Counted from the first letter of the stretch, positions 7,655-16,881 are shown. The stretch: DNA of 64,000 nt from Pandoraea thiooxydans (GCF_001931675.1 NZ_CP014839.1:1364001-1428000), one strand, 5' to 3'. The notes: generated by a model from the letters alone, not told the origin. Numbers and translations are program-made.

Positions 7655-9136
7655 ATGATCGAAATCATCGGCCCGTTGACGCCAGGGGCGACTGCGCCGA
7701 CCGGCAAGCTCGTGCCGCTGCAAAAGCAGCTGATCGAGCGCCTGCAACAGGCGATTCTGTCGGGCCGCCTGCCGGCTGCGGCGTTGCTGCCCTCGTCGCG
7801 GCTGCTGGCCGCCGAGCTTGGCGTGTCGCGCAACACGGTGGTGATCGCCTACGACCATCTGGCCGCGCAGGGCTATGTGATCGCCGATCGGCAGGGCACG
7901 CGGGTGAGCGCGCTGTCGAGCGCGGCGCTGCGAAACGAGCTTGCGGCCGATGCCGCGTTCGCGCCGCCGGCGCTGGCGCGGCGGCTTGCCGGGTTTGCCG
8001 GCGTGAGCCTGCGCCCGGTGCGCGAGGCGCTGCTCGGGGCGGGCACGCCGGCGCTGGATCATTTTCCCCTGGCAGTTTGGCGCCGCTGTGTCGAGCGCGC
8101 ATTGCAAAGCGCGCAGCCCCGTGCGCTGGGCTATGGCGACCCGGCCGGCGAGCCGGTGCTGCGCGAGGCCATCGCCGCGCATTTGCGCATCGCGCGGGGC
8201 GTGCGCTGCGATGGCGCACAAGTGGTCATCACCGGCGGCGCGCAGGAGGCGCTGAATCTGTGCGTGACGCTGCTGGCCGACCCCGGCGACGTGGGCTGGG
8301 TGGATGATCCTGGCTATCGCGGCGCGCGCGCGGCATTCCGTGCCGGCGACCTGCGGATCGTGCCGATACCCGTCGACCACGAAGGGCTGGCCGTGCCTGC
8401 CAACGCCTGGCGCACGCATGCGCCGAAGCTCGTCTATACGACGCCCGCGCATCAGTATCCGACCGGCGCCGTGCTGTCGGTCGCCCGCCGGCTCGAACTG
8501 ATCGCCCAGGCCAGACGCGCCGGCGCGTGGCTGATCGAGGACGACTACGACGGCGAGTTTCGCCACACCGGCGAGCCGATCGCCAGCATGCAGGGGCTGG
8601 TGCCCGATGCGCCGGTGCTCTATGTCGGCTCGTTCAGCAAGACGATGTTTCCGGCGCTGCGCATCGGCTTCGTCGTGTTGCCGCGCGGCATTGTCGAACC
8701 CTCCCGGCTGGCCTTGCAGGAGCTGCTGCGCGGCGGCCACCGGCTCGACCAGCTGGCGCTCGCCGACTTCATCGACAGCGGCGAGTTCGCCCGGCATCTT
8801 GGGCGCATGCGCCGCCTGTACCGCGAGCGGCAGCAGGTCCTGCGCGACGCGCTGGGCCGGCATTTCGCGCAGGCGCCCATTCTGGGCGGCAACTGCGGCA
8901 TGCACCTGAGCCTGCGCCTGCCCCCGCATATTGCCGACCGCAAGCTGGTCGAGCTGGCCCAGGCTCATCGGATCGGCGTGGGGGCGCTGTCGCGCTTCAC
9001 GAGCGACGGCGGTGCGCAGGAAAACGGGCTGGTGATCGGCTACGGCAACACATCGGCCGACGAGATTCCGGGGGCCGTGAAGGTGCTGGCGCGGTTGGCG
9101 TCGCAGGTGGCCCGGACTGCCGCAGTGCGGCAATAG
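7655..9136 (+). CDS. MocR/PdxR-type regulator (GntR domain fused to aminotransferase fold)
   Basis: A 493-residue MocR-family protein. Residues about 18-90 are a GntR winged helix (LQKQLIERLQQAILSGRLPAAALLPSSRLLAAELGVSRNTVVIAYDHLAAQGYV). Residues about 115-490 are a fold-type I aminotransferase domain with the PLP lysine K329 in SFSKTMFPALRIGF and the IEDDYDGEF motif. Such proteins sense PLP or an amino-acid aldimine and regulate a neighbouring gene, usually divergent. Here the divergent position is taken by the insertion sequence, with the GNAT gene beyond it. TCCAGG at 7621-7626 is repeated at 7645-7650, 24 bp apart, a possible direct-repeat operator. Confidence 0.92.
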   Translation: MIEIIGPLTPGATAPTGKLVPLQKQLIERLQQAILSGRLPAAALLPSSRLLAAELGVSRNTVVIAYDHLAAQGYVIADRQGTRVSALSSAALRNELAADAAFAPPALARRLAGFAGVSLRPVREALLGAGTPALDHFPLAVWRRCVERALQSAQPRALGYGDPAGEPVLREAIAAHLRIARGVRCDGAQVVITGGAQEALNLCVTLLADPGDVGWVDDPGYRGARAAFRAGDLRIVPIPVDHEGLAVPANAWRTHAPKLVYTTPAHQYPTGAVLSVARRLELIAQARRAGAWLIEDDYDGEFRHTGEPIASMQGLVPDAPVLYVGSFSKTMFPALRIGFVVLPRGIVEPSRLALQELLRGGHRLDQLALADFIDSGEFARHLGRMRRLYRERQQVLRDALGRHFAQAPILGGNCGMHLSLRLPPHIADRKLVELAQAHRIGVGALSRFTSDGGAQENGLVIGYGNTSADEIPGAVKVLARLASQVARTAAVRQ

Positions 9137-9197
9137 CGCGGGCACGCGATGCGCCCCGCTGTGGACCGGTGGCGGAGCGAGCGTGCGGCGCACGTTC

Positions 9198-10421
9198 TCA
9201 CGCCGCGCGCAGATGCGGCCGAAGCGCCAGCGCAAGCGGATAGATGGCCAGCGCCGACACTGCGGTGGCGATCGTCGCGCCATGCACGCCGATGCGGTCG
9301 CCCAGAAAGCCGTAAGCCACCGGAGCCAGTGCGCCGGCCGCGATGGTGCCGGTGTAAAAGAGCGCAAACGCCCGTTCGGTGCGCTCGACCGGGGTCAGCT
9401 CGGGCACGGTGCCGTACAGCACGGACGAGGTGCCGTTGAGCATCACGCCAAGCACCGGCAACAGGATCATCGCCGGGGTCAACGGCAGGTAGATCACGGC
9501 CAGTATCAGCGCGGCCGTGCCGCCCTCGGTGGCGAACACCGTGCCGATGACGCCCAGGCGCGCGCCGAGCCAGCCGCACACGAACTTGCCGGCGGCGCCG
9601 CCGATGAAGACGAGCGCAAGCGCGGTGCCGATCATCGGTGGCGAGATGCCTTTTTCTTTCAACAGGAAGGGCAGGAAAGTCAACAACCCCATGCGCACGG
9701 CGGTGTCGAGCACACCGATCGTGAACAGCCATGAAAAGCCCGATCGCGAGCCGCCGCGGGCGGCGCGGGGCGCATCGGTGGGCGACGGTTCGCCGCGCGG
9801 TACCGACGGGAGAAAAAGTGCAATTGCCAGCGCGAACAGGATGCCCACGGTGGACAGGGCCCAAAGCGCATGGCGCCACGGCATGAAGGTAATCAGCAGC
9901 GAGATGGCGGCCGGCAGCGCCGCTTTGCCGAGATCTCCGGAGAAATTGTAGACACTGAGCGGGCCGCGTGCGTCGCGGCCGTATGCCCGCGCGACGGCGC
10001 CCGAAGCCAGCGGGTGTTGCGTGCTCGAGCCGCTGCCCGAGACGGCGAGCGCCACGCATAAGCCCACCAGCGTGCCGGACACGCCCGCGACCGCATAGCC
10101 CAACGCGGCCAGCAACGTGCCCAGCGCAAGCGTCGCCCGCGTGCCGAAGCTCCGGGCCAGGCGCCCGGCGGGCATCTGCAGCGCGGCCATGGTGCCCGCA
10201 TAGACGCCGCGCACGATTGCCAGGGCGCCGTAATCGAGCCCGAAGTCCGCCTGCCAGATGGGCAGCAGCGCGTAAATCATGTCGGTGTACCCATCGTGCA
10301 GCGCGTGCGCCATGCACGAGATCCATAACACGCGGGTGCGTGATGCGGCCGTCGCCTGGGCGAGGCCGTCGGCCGTGTCGATTGTGTCGGTCGTGGAGCT
10401 GGAGAAAGAGAAAGGTCTCAT
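9198..10421 (-). CDS. MFS transporter, fosmidomycin-resistance-like
   Basis: A 407-residue carrier with about 12 membrane segments. The opening helix (ISCMAHALHDGYTDMIYALLPIWQADFGLDYGALAIVRGVYAGTMAALQMPAGRLARSFG) follows the Fsr/YnfM-like pattern of an H-x-x-x-D-x-Y motif in helix 1 and a degenerate loop 2-3. Family members export small drugs such as fosmidomycin. A hydrophilic central loop (VPRGEPSPTDAPRAARGGSR) separates the halves. It is convergent with MocR and divergent from the LysR gene at 10558, which is the likely regulator. Confidence 0.85.
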   Translation of the reverse strand: MRPFSFSSSTTDTIDTADGLAQATAASRTRVLWISCMAHALHDGYTDMIYALLPIWQADFGLDYGALAIVRGVYAGTMAALQMPAGRLARSFGTRATLALGTLLAALGYAVAGVSGTLVGLCVALAVSGSGSSTQHPLASGAVARAYGRDARGPLSVYNFSGDLGKAALPAAISLLITFMPWRHALWALSTVGILFALAIALFLPSVPRGEPSPTDAPRAARGGSRSGFSWLFTIGVLDTAVRMGLLTFLPFLLKEKGISPPMIGTALALVFIGGAAGKFVCGWLGARLGVIGTVFATEGGTAALILAVIYLPLTPAMILLPVLGVMLNGTSSVLYGTVPELTPVERTERAFALFYTGTIAAGALAPVAYGFLGDRIGVHGATIATAVSALAIYPLALALRPHLRAA

Positions 10422-10517
10422 GGTTCAAGCGATTCGCGCTGGCGCGGGCTTGGGCGGCAGCGCCGGCGTCGTGTTGCGTAACATCGATAGTCTAGGTTCG
10501 CCACCCATGGGCCGCAA

Positions 10518-10537
10518 CTGACGTAATATTGAGTCAG
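10518..10537. promoter_or_regulatory. Inverted repeat, candidate LysR site
   Basis: CTGAC-N10-GTCAG, 21 bp before the LysR start and inside the LysR/MFS divergent intergenic region. Arm spacing and AT-rich centre fit a LysR recognition site for autoregulation and control of the MFS gene. Confidence 0.45.
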
Positions 10538-10557
10538 CCGGGAGAAAAAGTCACCTT

Positions 10558-11547
10558 ATGAGCACCGTCAAACGCACCGCCAAGGACGCCGAAAAATTGC
10601 CGCCATTGAATGCGTTGCGGCACTTCGAGGCGGTGGCCCGCCTGGGGAGCTTCGCGGCGGCGGCAAGCGATCTGCACGTCACGCATTGGGCTGTCGGCAA
10701 ACAGATCCGGTTGCTGGAGGATTGGTTCGGTGTGCCGCTTTTCGAGCGGCGCTCGCGCGGCGTGGTGTTGACCGACGAAGGCGCCGCGCTGCTCAACGAC
10801 GTCAACGGCGCGTTTGCGCGCCTGAGCAGCTCGGTCACCCGGCTGCGCCACGAATCGATGCCGCGCCGCATCACCGGGGTGGTGCGCGTCAATGCGCTGG
10901 CGAGCTTCGCCTTGTGCTGGCTGATCCCCCGCCTGGCGAATTTCCAGGCCCGCTATCCCGACATCGAGGTGCGGCTCTCAACGGCCTCGCGCCGGCTGCG
11001 TTATGTCGGCGATGCATTCGACGTTGGCGTGCGCTCGGGGCCGGAGGAAGCCGCGGGCCTCGTGTCGACGCCGCTGATGCCCGACTTGCGGCTGCCGGCC
11101 TGCAGTCCGGCGGTGCTGCTCAACCATCCGATCAGAACGGTTGCCGATCTGCGCAATCACACGCTGCTGCACTCGATGAGCACGCGCGGCGCCTGGTCCG
11201 ACTGGCTGCGCGAGGCCGGCGCGCCGGGCCTGCGGGGCGTGCGCCATCTCGACTTCGATCATGTCTTTCTGCAACTGGGCGCGGCCACCGAAGGCCTCGG
11301 CGTGACGTTGGCGTCGCTGCCGCTGATCGAGCGCGAGATTGCCACCGGGCGCCTGGTCTGTCCGATCTCGAAGCCGGTCTGGCGCGGCCCCGATTACACG
11401 CTGGTGGTGAACACCGAGCGCGCGGACGACGACGCGGTCATGGCTTTCAAGGAATGGATCACCGCGGCGGCGCGACATCCGGGCGCGCCGGCCCGAAGCG
11501 AGTCCGCCAGCCGGGTTCGGCGGGCGCCGTCGTCCTTGAGCCCTTGA
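10558..11547 (+). CDS. LysR-family regulator, GcvA-like
   Basis: A 329-residue LysR protein. The DNA-binding domain spans about residues 15-75 (LPPLNALRHFEAVARLGSFAAAASDLHVTHWAVGKQIRLLEDWFGVPLFERRSRGVVLTDEG) and an effector domain follows. The recognition helix carries THWAVGKQI instead of the usual TxxAVSxQI. It is divergent from the Fsr-like MFS carrier, so it most likely controls export of that carrier's substrate. The C-terminal 30 residues are low-complexity Arg/Ser-rich and longer than usual. Confidence 0.88.
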   Translation: MSTVKRTAKDAEKLPPLNALRHFEAVARLGSFAAAASDLHVTHWAVGKQIRLLEDWFGVPLFERRSRGVVLTDEGAALLNDVNGAFARLSSSVTRLRHESMPRRITGVVRVNALASFALCWLIPRLANFQARYPDIEVRLSTASRRLRYVGDAFDVGVRSGPEEAAGLVSTPLMPDLRLPACSPAVLLNHPIRTVADLRNHTLLHSMSTRGAWSDWLREAGAPGLRGVRHLDFDHVFLQLGAATEGLGVTLASLPLIEREIATGRLVCPISKPVWRGPDYTLVVNTERADDDAVMAFKEWITAAARHPGAPARSESASRVRRAPSSLSP

Positions 11548-11616
11548 TGCGGTCGGCCCAGGGGTGACGGCGGTGTGGGTTACCTGCCACGCCGCTCGTG
11601 CGAGGCAGGCGCCAAC

Positions 11617-12417
11617 TCAATGCGCGGCAAAACTCTCGTTGAGCCAGTCGTGCATCATCCGGTAGGAGCGCGCCGCTGCCTTGGCGTTGTAGCGGCAATT
11701 GCCGGTCGTGGCGGTCTCTTCGGTTTCGGTGAAGCAATGCACGGCATGGCCGATTTCGACGAACTCCCAGTCGGCGGGGCTTTGCCGCATGTCCTGGGTG
11801 AATTGCGGCACTTGCGGCATGGTGAAGGCGTCGTCGGCGCCGTTGATGGCCAGCACGCGCGCCTTGATGTTTTTGGCGAGTGCCGGATCGTCGGTGCTCA
11901 GGTCACCGTGAAACGCCACCACTGCCTTCACGTTTGCCCCGCTGCGCGCCAGGTCGAGCACCGCGGCGCCGCCGAAGCAAAAGCCGATGGCGGCCAGCCG
12001 CGACAGATCGATCGGCGCGCTGCCGGCTTCGGCCTTGAGTTGCGCGAAGGCCCGGCCGATGCGCGCGCGCATCAGGCTGCGATCGTGATAGAGCGGCGCC
12101 ACCGCCTGCTGGGCCTCGCTGGTATTGGTGGGCCGCACGCCCGCGCCATACATGTCGGTGAGCAGAATCACGTAGTCCTTGCCCGCGATCATTTTGGCTT
12201 TGGCGATGGCGGTGTCGTTGACGCCGAACCAGTTGGGCACCATCACCAGGCCGGGGCGCTTGGCCGTGCTGGCGTCGTCATAGACCAGCACGTTCTTGAA
12301 GGTGGTGCCCCCGAGGGTCCAGTCGACCGGGCGGGCGACCATTTTCGCGAAAGCCGGCGAGGCGGCGAGTGTGGCGAGCGCGGTGAGCAAAACGGGGATG
12401 AGGCGTGCGAGTCGCAT
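11617..12417 (-). CDS. Secreted dienelactone hydrolase-family protein
   Basis: A 266-residue alpha/beta-hydrolase with a clear Sec signal peptide (MRLARLIPVLLTALATLAASPAFA, then KMVARP). The nucleophile elbow appears as GFCFGG, the cysteine form typical of dienelactone hydrolases. An aspartate (INGADDAF) and a histidine (EIGHAVHCF) complete the likely triad. The substrate is unknown; the periplasmic location argues against a role in classical cytoplasmic chlorocatechol degradation. The start is set by the signal peptide; longer in-frame starts would overlap the upstream exporter gene. It lies 32 bp downstream of the DMT exporter and is probably in the same operon. Confidence 0.86.
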   Translation of the reverse strand: MRLARLIPVLLTALATLAASPAFAKMVARPVDWTLGGTTFKNVLVYDDASTAKRPGLVMVPNWFGVNDTAIAKAKMIAGKDYVILLTDMYGAGVRPTNTSEAQQAVAPLYHDRSLMRARIGRAFAQLKAEAGSAPIDLSRLAAIGFCFGGAAVLDLARSGANVKAVVAFHGDLSTDDPALAKNIKARVLAINGADDAFTMPQVPQFTQDMRQSPADWEFVEIGHAVHCFTETEETATTGNCRYNAKAAARSYRMMHDWLNESFAAH

Positions 12418-12449
12418 GGCAGTGTTCTCCCGGCGGTTGAGACGACGAT

Positions 12450-13322
12450 TCAGTGTGACGGTTGGCGCGCCAGCCTGCGAGTGGGGCTTTGGCTCAGCCA
12501 AATGCTGCCGATGACAAGCACGATACCGGCGATCTGCGGCGGGCTCAGCGTCTGATTCAGGATCATCCATCCCAGCAGCACGGCGGTCAATGGGCTGATG
12601 AACAGCAGCGGCGACACCACGGCGGAGTCGAGCCGCGCGATACCCCGGAACCAGAGCACGTAGGTCAACGCCGCGCCGATCAGGCCGAGCCACGCCAGTC
12701 CGGCCAGGTTGGCGAGGGTGGGCGCCGGCATCGCCGGCTCGAACAGCAGCACCGCCGGCACCAGCAGGATGCCGCCGGCGGTGAGTTGCCATGCGGTGAA
12801 AGTCAGCAGCGAGACTGGCGGCTGCCACTTGCGGGTCAATATATTGCCCACCGCCATCGAGGCCGCGCCGGCCAGCCCCGCGGCCACGCCCACGGCATCG
12901 AGCGCGGCGTGCGGGCTTAGCACCAGCAGCCCGACGCCGCCGATGCCGATCAGGGCTGAGACGATCGCCACGGTACGGATCGGACTGCCGAGCAAAGCGG
13001 CGGCCAGGAAGATCGCGAACAGCGGCTGGACCGCCGCTACCGTCGCGGCAACCCCGCCCGGCAAGCGGTACGCCGCGACGAACAGCATGCTCAGGAAGAT
13101 CGAGATATTGAGCGCGCCGAGCACGAATGCGCGCAACCACCAGATGCCGCTCGGCAACTGCCGCACGATTGCCAGCAGCAGCAACCCCGCGGGCAGGGCG
13201 CGCAGCATGGCGACCGTCATCGGCGAAAAATTCGGCAGAAACTGGGTGGTGACGATATAGGTGCTGCCCCAGACGGCAGGCGCGATTGCCGTGAGCAGCA
13301 GGTCGGAGGCAGTGGTTTTCAT
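12450..13322 (-). CDS. EamA/DMT-family permease
   Basis: A 290-residue integral membrane protein with ten predicted helices arranged as two EamA repeats (first starting LLLTAIAPAVWGSTYIVTTQFL, second around AGLAGAASMAVGNILTRKW). The drug/metabolite transporter superfamily exports amino acids and other small metabolites. Its ATG overlaps the nitroreductase stop (ATGA), so the two are translationally coupled. The substrate is unknown; the operon suggests export of a product or inducer related to the nitroreductase. Confidence 0.88.
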   Translation of the reverse strand: MKTTASDLLLTAIAPAVWGSTYIVTTQFLPNFSPMTVAMLRALPAGLLLLAIVRQLPSGIWWLRAFVLGALNISIFLSMLFVAAYRLPGGVAATVAAVQPLFAIFLAAALLGSPIRTVAIVSALIGIGGVGLLVLSPHAALDAVGVAAGLAGAASMAVGNILTRKWQPPVSLLTFTAWQLTAGGILLVPAVLLFEPAMPAPTLANLAGLAWLGLIGAALTYVLWFRGIARLDSAVVSPLLFISPLTAVLLGWMILNQTLSPPQIAGIVLVIGSIWLSQSPTRRLARQPSH

Positions 13323-13936
13323 GCGATTTGCAGGACCTCGGAGAGCGGGCGGCGGGGCTTCTGCGGCCAGTTGCCGGGCGCGGCCCGGCCAACCGGGAGC
13401 AGCAGCACCGGGATTTCGTTCGCGGCGAGCCCGAACGCGTGTGCGACGCCTTCGGCATCGAACCCGACCATCGGGCATGAGGCGAAACCGAGCGCTCCGG
13501 CACCATGGATCAGTGTCGCGGCGCCCAGGGTGGCCGAGCGCACGGCTTCGTCGCGGGCGGTCCGCGCATCGGCATATTGCGCGACAGCGCCGGCTTGCCA
13601 GCCCGCCGCCATCTTCGCCGGCATGTGGCCGGCTTCGACGAAGGGCGACAGCCGCGCGGGGATCGCGGCCGGATCGGGCAGCGCGCCGCAGACGATGAAA
13701 GTGACGGCAGCCTCGGACACCTTGACCTGGCCATGCGCCAGGCTGCGCAGCCTAGCCTTGGCCTCTGGCGTGTGCACGGCGACGAATCGCCAGTTCTGCA
13801 GGTTATAGGCGCTCGGGGCGCGCGTCGCAAGGCGCACCAGCGTCTCGATCTCCGCATGCGCCACGGTATGCGAGGCATCGAATCGGTCGGCGGAGACGCG
13901 CTGTTCGATCAACGTAATGCTGGGATGGGTCATCAT
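13319..13936 (-). CDS. Nitroreductase-family flavoprotein
   Basis: A 205-residue FMN-dependent nitroreductase-like protein. The motif ATRAPSAYNLQNWRFVAV is the family's FMN-binding signature, and AATLIHGAGALGFASCPMVGFDAEGVAHAFGL is the conserved C-terminal half. It should use NAD(P)H to reduce nitro groups, quinones or enones. Two adjacent ATGs (13936, 13933) lie behind an AGGAACG site; longer in-frame starts extend into the divergent promoter region. It heads an operon with the DMT permease and secreted hydrolase, divergent from the LysR gene at 14046. Confidence 0.88.
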   Translation of the reverse strand: MMTHPSITLIEQRVSADRFDASHTVAHAEIETLVRLATRAPSAYNLQNWRFVAVHTPEAKARLRSLAHGQVKVSEAAVTFIVCGALPDPAAIPARLSPFVEAGHMPAKMAAGWQAGAVAQYADARTARDEAVRSATLGAATLIHGAGALGFASCPMVGFDAEGVAHAFGLAANEIPVLLLPVGRAAPGNWPQKPRRPLSEVLQIA

Positions 13937-14024
13937 TTCGTTCCTGACCGGGAAAGTGAGAAAGGCTCCAGCTAGAATACGAAATGCACTGTCAGATGTT
14001 AATGCGCAAAAAATAAGAATACTT

Positions 14025-14039
14025 TTTACCAAGGGTAAA
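14025..14039. promoter_or_regulatory. Inverted repeat before LysR start
   Basis: TTTACC-AAG-GGTAAA, six-base arms, only 6 bp before the ATG at 14046. It overlaps the likely ribosome site and is well placed for autorepression of the LysR gene. Confidence 0.4.
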
Positions 14040-14045
14040 TAATCG

Positions 14046-14951
14046 ATGGATCGCTATACGGCCCTGCAGGTGTTTCGTTGTGCCGCGGAGTTCAACAGCT
14101 TCGCCGAAGCCGGGCGGCGGCTCGGTCTGTCCTCGGCGGCGATCAGCAAGAATGTCGCCGAGCTCGAGGCCCATGTCGGCGTGCGGCTCATCCACCGGAC
14201 GACGCGGCGCATGGCGCTGACCGAGGAAGGACGCATTTATCTGGCGCATGTCACGCGCGGGCTCGACGCGCTGGCCGAGGCCGATCAGGCGCTGTCCCCG
14301 ATCAAGGCGGCGCCGCGCGGCACGCTGCGCGTGAGCGCGCCGATGACGGTGACCTTGACGTGCCTGTCGGCGGCCATCCCCCGATTTCTGTCGCGCTATC
14401 CCGATCTGAAACTCGACCTGCATCTTGACGATCGCCGCGTGGATCTCGTCCGGGACGGGTTCGACATGGCCATTCGCGGCAGCGACAATCTCGAGGATTC
14501 GAGCCTGATCGCCAGGAAGCTGGCGGTCATGCCGCACGTGCTGTGCGCGGCGCCGTCTTATTTCGAGGCGCGCGGCAAGCCCCGCACGCCGGCCGACTTG
14601 AAGGCGCTCGATCACGTCCGCTTCAGCCTGTCGGGGCATGCCGATGTCTGGGATTTCAGCAAGGACGGCAGCACCGAGCGGATTGCCGTCGGCGCGCGCT
14701 ATTCGGTGTCCTCGAGCCTGGCGGTGCGCGACGCGCTGCGTGCCGGCTTCGGCGTAAGCCTGGTGCCCTGTCCCTATGTCGAAGACGACCTGCGGGAAGG
14801 GCGGCTGCAAGCCGCGCTGGAGGACTGGCGCACCGTGGAGACAACGCTCTACGCCATTTATTCGTCGCGGCTGCACGTCGCCCCGAAGGTTCGCGCTTTT
14901 CTCGAGTTTCTGGTCGAAGAGTTCGGCCGCCTGCCGATCACTACCGCGTGA
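14046..14951 (+). CDS. LysR-family regulator
   Basis: A 301-residue LysR protein (MDRYTALQVFRCAAEFNSFAEAGRRLGLSSAAISKNVAELEAHVGVRLIHRTTRRMALTEEG) of the broad DsdC/AaeR-like subgroup that opens with MDR. A normal-length substrate-binding domain follows. It is divergent from the nitroreductase-DMT permease-hydrolase operon, which is its probable target, with a 109-bp shared regulatory region. The inducer is likely a quinone, nitroaromatic or electrophile, judged only from the neighbour. Confidence 0.9.
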   Translation: MDRYTALQVFRCAAEFNSFAEAGRRLGLSSAAISKNVAELEAHVGVRLIHRTTRRMALTEEGRIYLAHVTRGLDALAEADQALSPIKAAPRGTLRVSAPMTVTLTCLSAAIPRFLSRYPDLKLDLHLDDRRVDLVRDGFDMAIRGSDNLEDSSLIARKLAVMPHVLCAAPSYFEARGKPRTPADLKALDHVRFSLSGHADVWDFSKDGSTERIAVGARYSVSSSLAVRDALRAGFGVSLVPCPYVEDDLREGRLQAALEDWRTVETTLYAIYSSRLHVAPKVRAFLEFLVEEFGRLPITTA

Positions 14952-14976
14952 GTTGAGTCGGCACAAGTTTGGCGGG

Positions 14977-16206
14977 TCAGCGCGACACGACACGCTCCAG
15001 CATTGCCACCGCTGCGGCGACGCCGTTTTCCGCTTGCATTAATTCACCCAGCGCTTGGGCGCGACTTCGAACCTTGGTCTGAGCGACGAAGTCCAGCGCG
15101 CGCGCGAAGGCCGCGGCTTTGGGCCGTCGTCCATTCACGGCGCACGGTGCGACGCCAGCCAGGCGCAGGCGCTCCGCCCAGAAGAACTGGTCGCCGGCGA
15201 AGGGCGTCACGATCGAGGGCACGCCGGCGCGCGCGGCGGAGTGCGAGGTGCCTGAGCCGCCATGATGGATGACTGCCGCCGTGCGCGGGAACAGCCAGTC
15301 GTGCGGAGTGTTGCCGATGACGAGGAAATTGCCCGGAAGGCGCCGCGTATCGATGCCGCTCCAGCCGGGATAGAACAGCGCGCGGCGCCCGGCCATCGCT
15401 TCGATCAGCGCGTCGAGCAGTCGTTCGTTGTCGAAGCCGGCCATGCTGCCAAAGCCGATATAGACCGGCGCTTGCCCGGCGGCGAGAAAGTTCGCCAGCG
15501 CCGGCGGCGGCGTCCACACGGGGTCGGGTGCCAGCCACTGGCCGCACAAGTGTGCGTTGGCGGGCCAGTCGGCGGGAGCGGGCAGCAGGCTGGGCGAGAC
15601 GCCATAGACCATCGGGTGACTGGACCATACGGCCGTGCGTGGCGGCAGCCCGAAGGCCGCGCGGGCGGCATTGGTTCGGTCGCGGAAAGCCTTCCACAAC
15701 ATCGTATTCACAAAGCGGTGGCTGGCCCGGTTAAGCGGTCGCGGCACCCACCGGGGCGGCAGAAACGGCGACGGGAAAGCGGTGCTCGGCGTGATCGGAA
15801 TCATGCCGGAACCGATGCCCTGGACGCCCAGGTACTCGGCGGCGCAAAGCCCGACGAACGAGGCCAGCCCCGCGACCAGGATCGCATCGCAACCTTCGCA
15901 GGCCTGAACGATGGTGCGCATCCAGGCATCGGCGTTTTCGTTGGCAATATTCGCCAGCGCGCGTGCGGTGCCGTTAAATCCACCGCCCTTGGCGACCACG
16001 CCGGCGATCGCATGGTCCGCGCCAAGCGTGCCGCGGATGTCGCCGGCCAACGCGGTAGTCGGCACACCCAGCGCCTGAGCGCTGCCGAGCGTGGCGGCAT
16101 CGGCGAGCAGCCGAGCCTCGTGGCCGGCATCGATCAAGCCTCGGCACAGCGCGGCGAACGGTCGCGCGTCGCCCTCGGTGCCATACGTCGCAACAATGAA
16201 CTTCAT
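14977..16206 (-). CDS. GT1-family glycosyltransferase (UGT/MGT type)
   Basis: A 409-residue GT-B glycosyltransferase related to sterol glucosyltransferases and RhlB. The N-terminal acceptor half starts MKFIVATYGTEGDARPFAALCRGL. The C-terminal donor half has PVYIGFGSMAGF and the nucleotide-sugar motif ending HHGGSGTSHSAARAGVPSIVTPFAGDQFFWAERLRLAGV. It transfers a hexose or rhamnose from a nucleotide sugar to a hydrophobic acceptor, possibly a natural product. Its start overlaps the TetR stop (TGATG), so regulator and enzyme are made together; self-regulated detoxification by glycosylation is the simplest reading. Confidence 0.88.
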   Translation of the reverse strand: MKFIVATYGTEGDARPFAALCRGLIDAGHEARLLADAATLGSAQALGVPTTALAGDIRGTLGADHAIAGVVAKGGGFNGTARALANIANENADAWMRTIVQACEGCDAILVAGLASFVGLCAAEYLGVQGIGSGMIPITPSTAFPSPFLPPRWVPRPLNRASHRFVNTMLWKAFRDRTNAARAAFGLPPRTAVWSSHPMVYGVSPSLLPAPADWPANAHLCGQWLAPDPVWTPPPALANFLAAGQAPVYIGFGSMAGFDNERLLDALIEAMAGRRALFYPGWSGIDTRRLPGNFLVIGNTPHDWLFPRTAAVIHHGGSGTSHSAARAGVPSIVTPFAGDQFFWAERLRLAGVAPCAVNGRRPKAAAFARALDFVAQTKVRSRAQALGELMQAENGVAAAVAMLERVVSR

Positions 16207-16868
16207 CAGCTTTTCTTCCTGGGTTTGGGCGATGCCTTGGCCGGCGCACTGGCTGGGCTCGCTGCTCCGTGCAGGAACAATTCGACGGTTGCGTTGAATT
16301 CTTCGCGCAGTCTCAGGCTCGGGTCGGCAAGCCAGCGCAGCATGGCGCCGAGGTAGAGGTGGTGGAACGCAATGGCGAGGCTTTCCGCATCCAGATCGTC
16401 ACGAATGTCGCCTGAAGCTTGCCCGCGCCGGATCAGCCAACCGAAAGTGTCGACGATGTCGCTCAATTGCTCGCTGTCGTGCGAGGCAGAGGGCACTGCG
16501 CCGATACCAAGGAACCGGAAGCGCAGGTAGGGCGCGAGATAGTCCGGATGGGTCTCGCACCAGTTGGCCGAGTGGTCCAGCACAAACCGCGCGCCTTCGG
16601 CGAAGCCGGGCCGGGTCTGCAGCGCCTCGTGCAGCATCGCCAGATTCGTCGCGAGTTCCATATGCAGCCAATGCGCGAGCACCGCCTCCTTGACCGGGAA
16701 ATGGTTGTACAGCGTGCCCTTGGCCACGTCCGCCGCGGCGGCGATCAACTCCATGGTCACCGCCTCGTAGCCGTGGGCCTCGAATAGATCGGCAGCGGTG
16801 CGTGCAAGGTGCGCCATGGTTTGCAGGCGCTTGCGGTCTCGACGGCCTGAGGGCGGCGGCGTGGGCAT
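16206..16868 (-). CDS. TetR-family repressor
   Basis: A 220-residue TetR protein. The DNA-binding domain is at about residues 18-65 (AHLARTAADLFEAHGYEAVTMELIAAAADVAKGTLYNHFPVKEAVLAHWL), and a divergent ligand domain follows. It ends with a Lys/Pro/Ala-rich tail (ASPASAPAKASPKPRKKS). The gene leads a two-gene operon with the glycosyltransferase through a one-base overlap. A perfect 15-bp palindrome 14 bp upstream of its start is the probable operator, so it should repress its own operon until the ligand (perhaps the glycosyl acceptor) binds. Confidence 0.92.
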   Translation of the reverse strand: MPTPPPSGRRDRKRLQTMAHLARTAADLFEAHGYEAVTMELIAAAADVAKGTLYNHFPVKEAVLAHWLHMELATNLAMLHEALQTRPGFAEGARFVLDHSANWCETHPDYLAPYLRFRFLGIGAVPSASHDSEQLSDIVDTFGWLIRRGQASGDIRDDLDAESLAIAFHHLYLGAMLRWLADPSLRLREEFNATVELFLHGAASPASAPAKASPKPRKKS

Positions 16869-16881
16869 GTGAGTTATAAAT

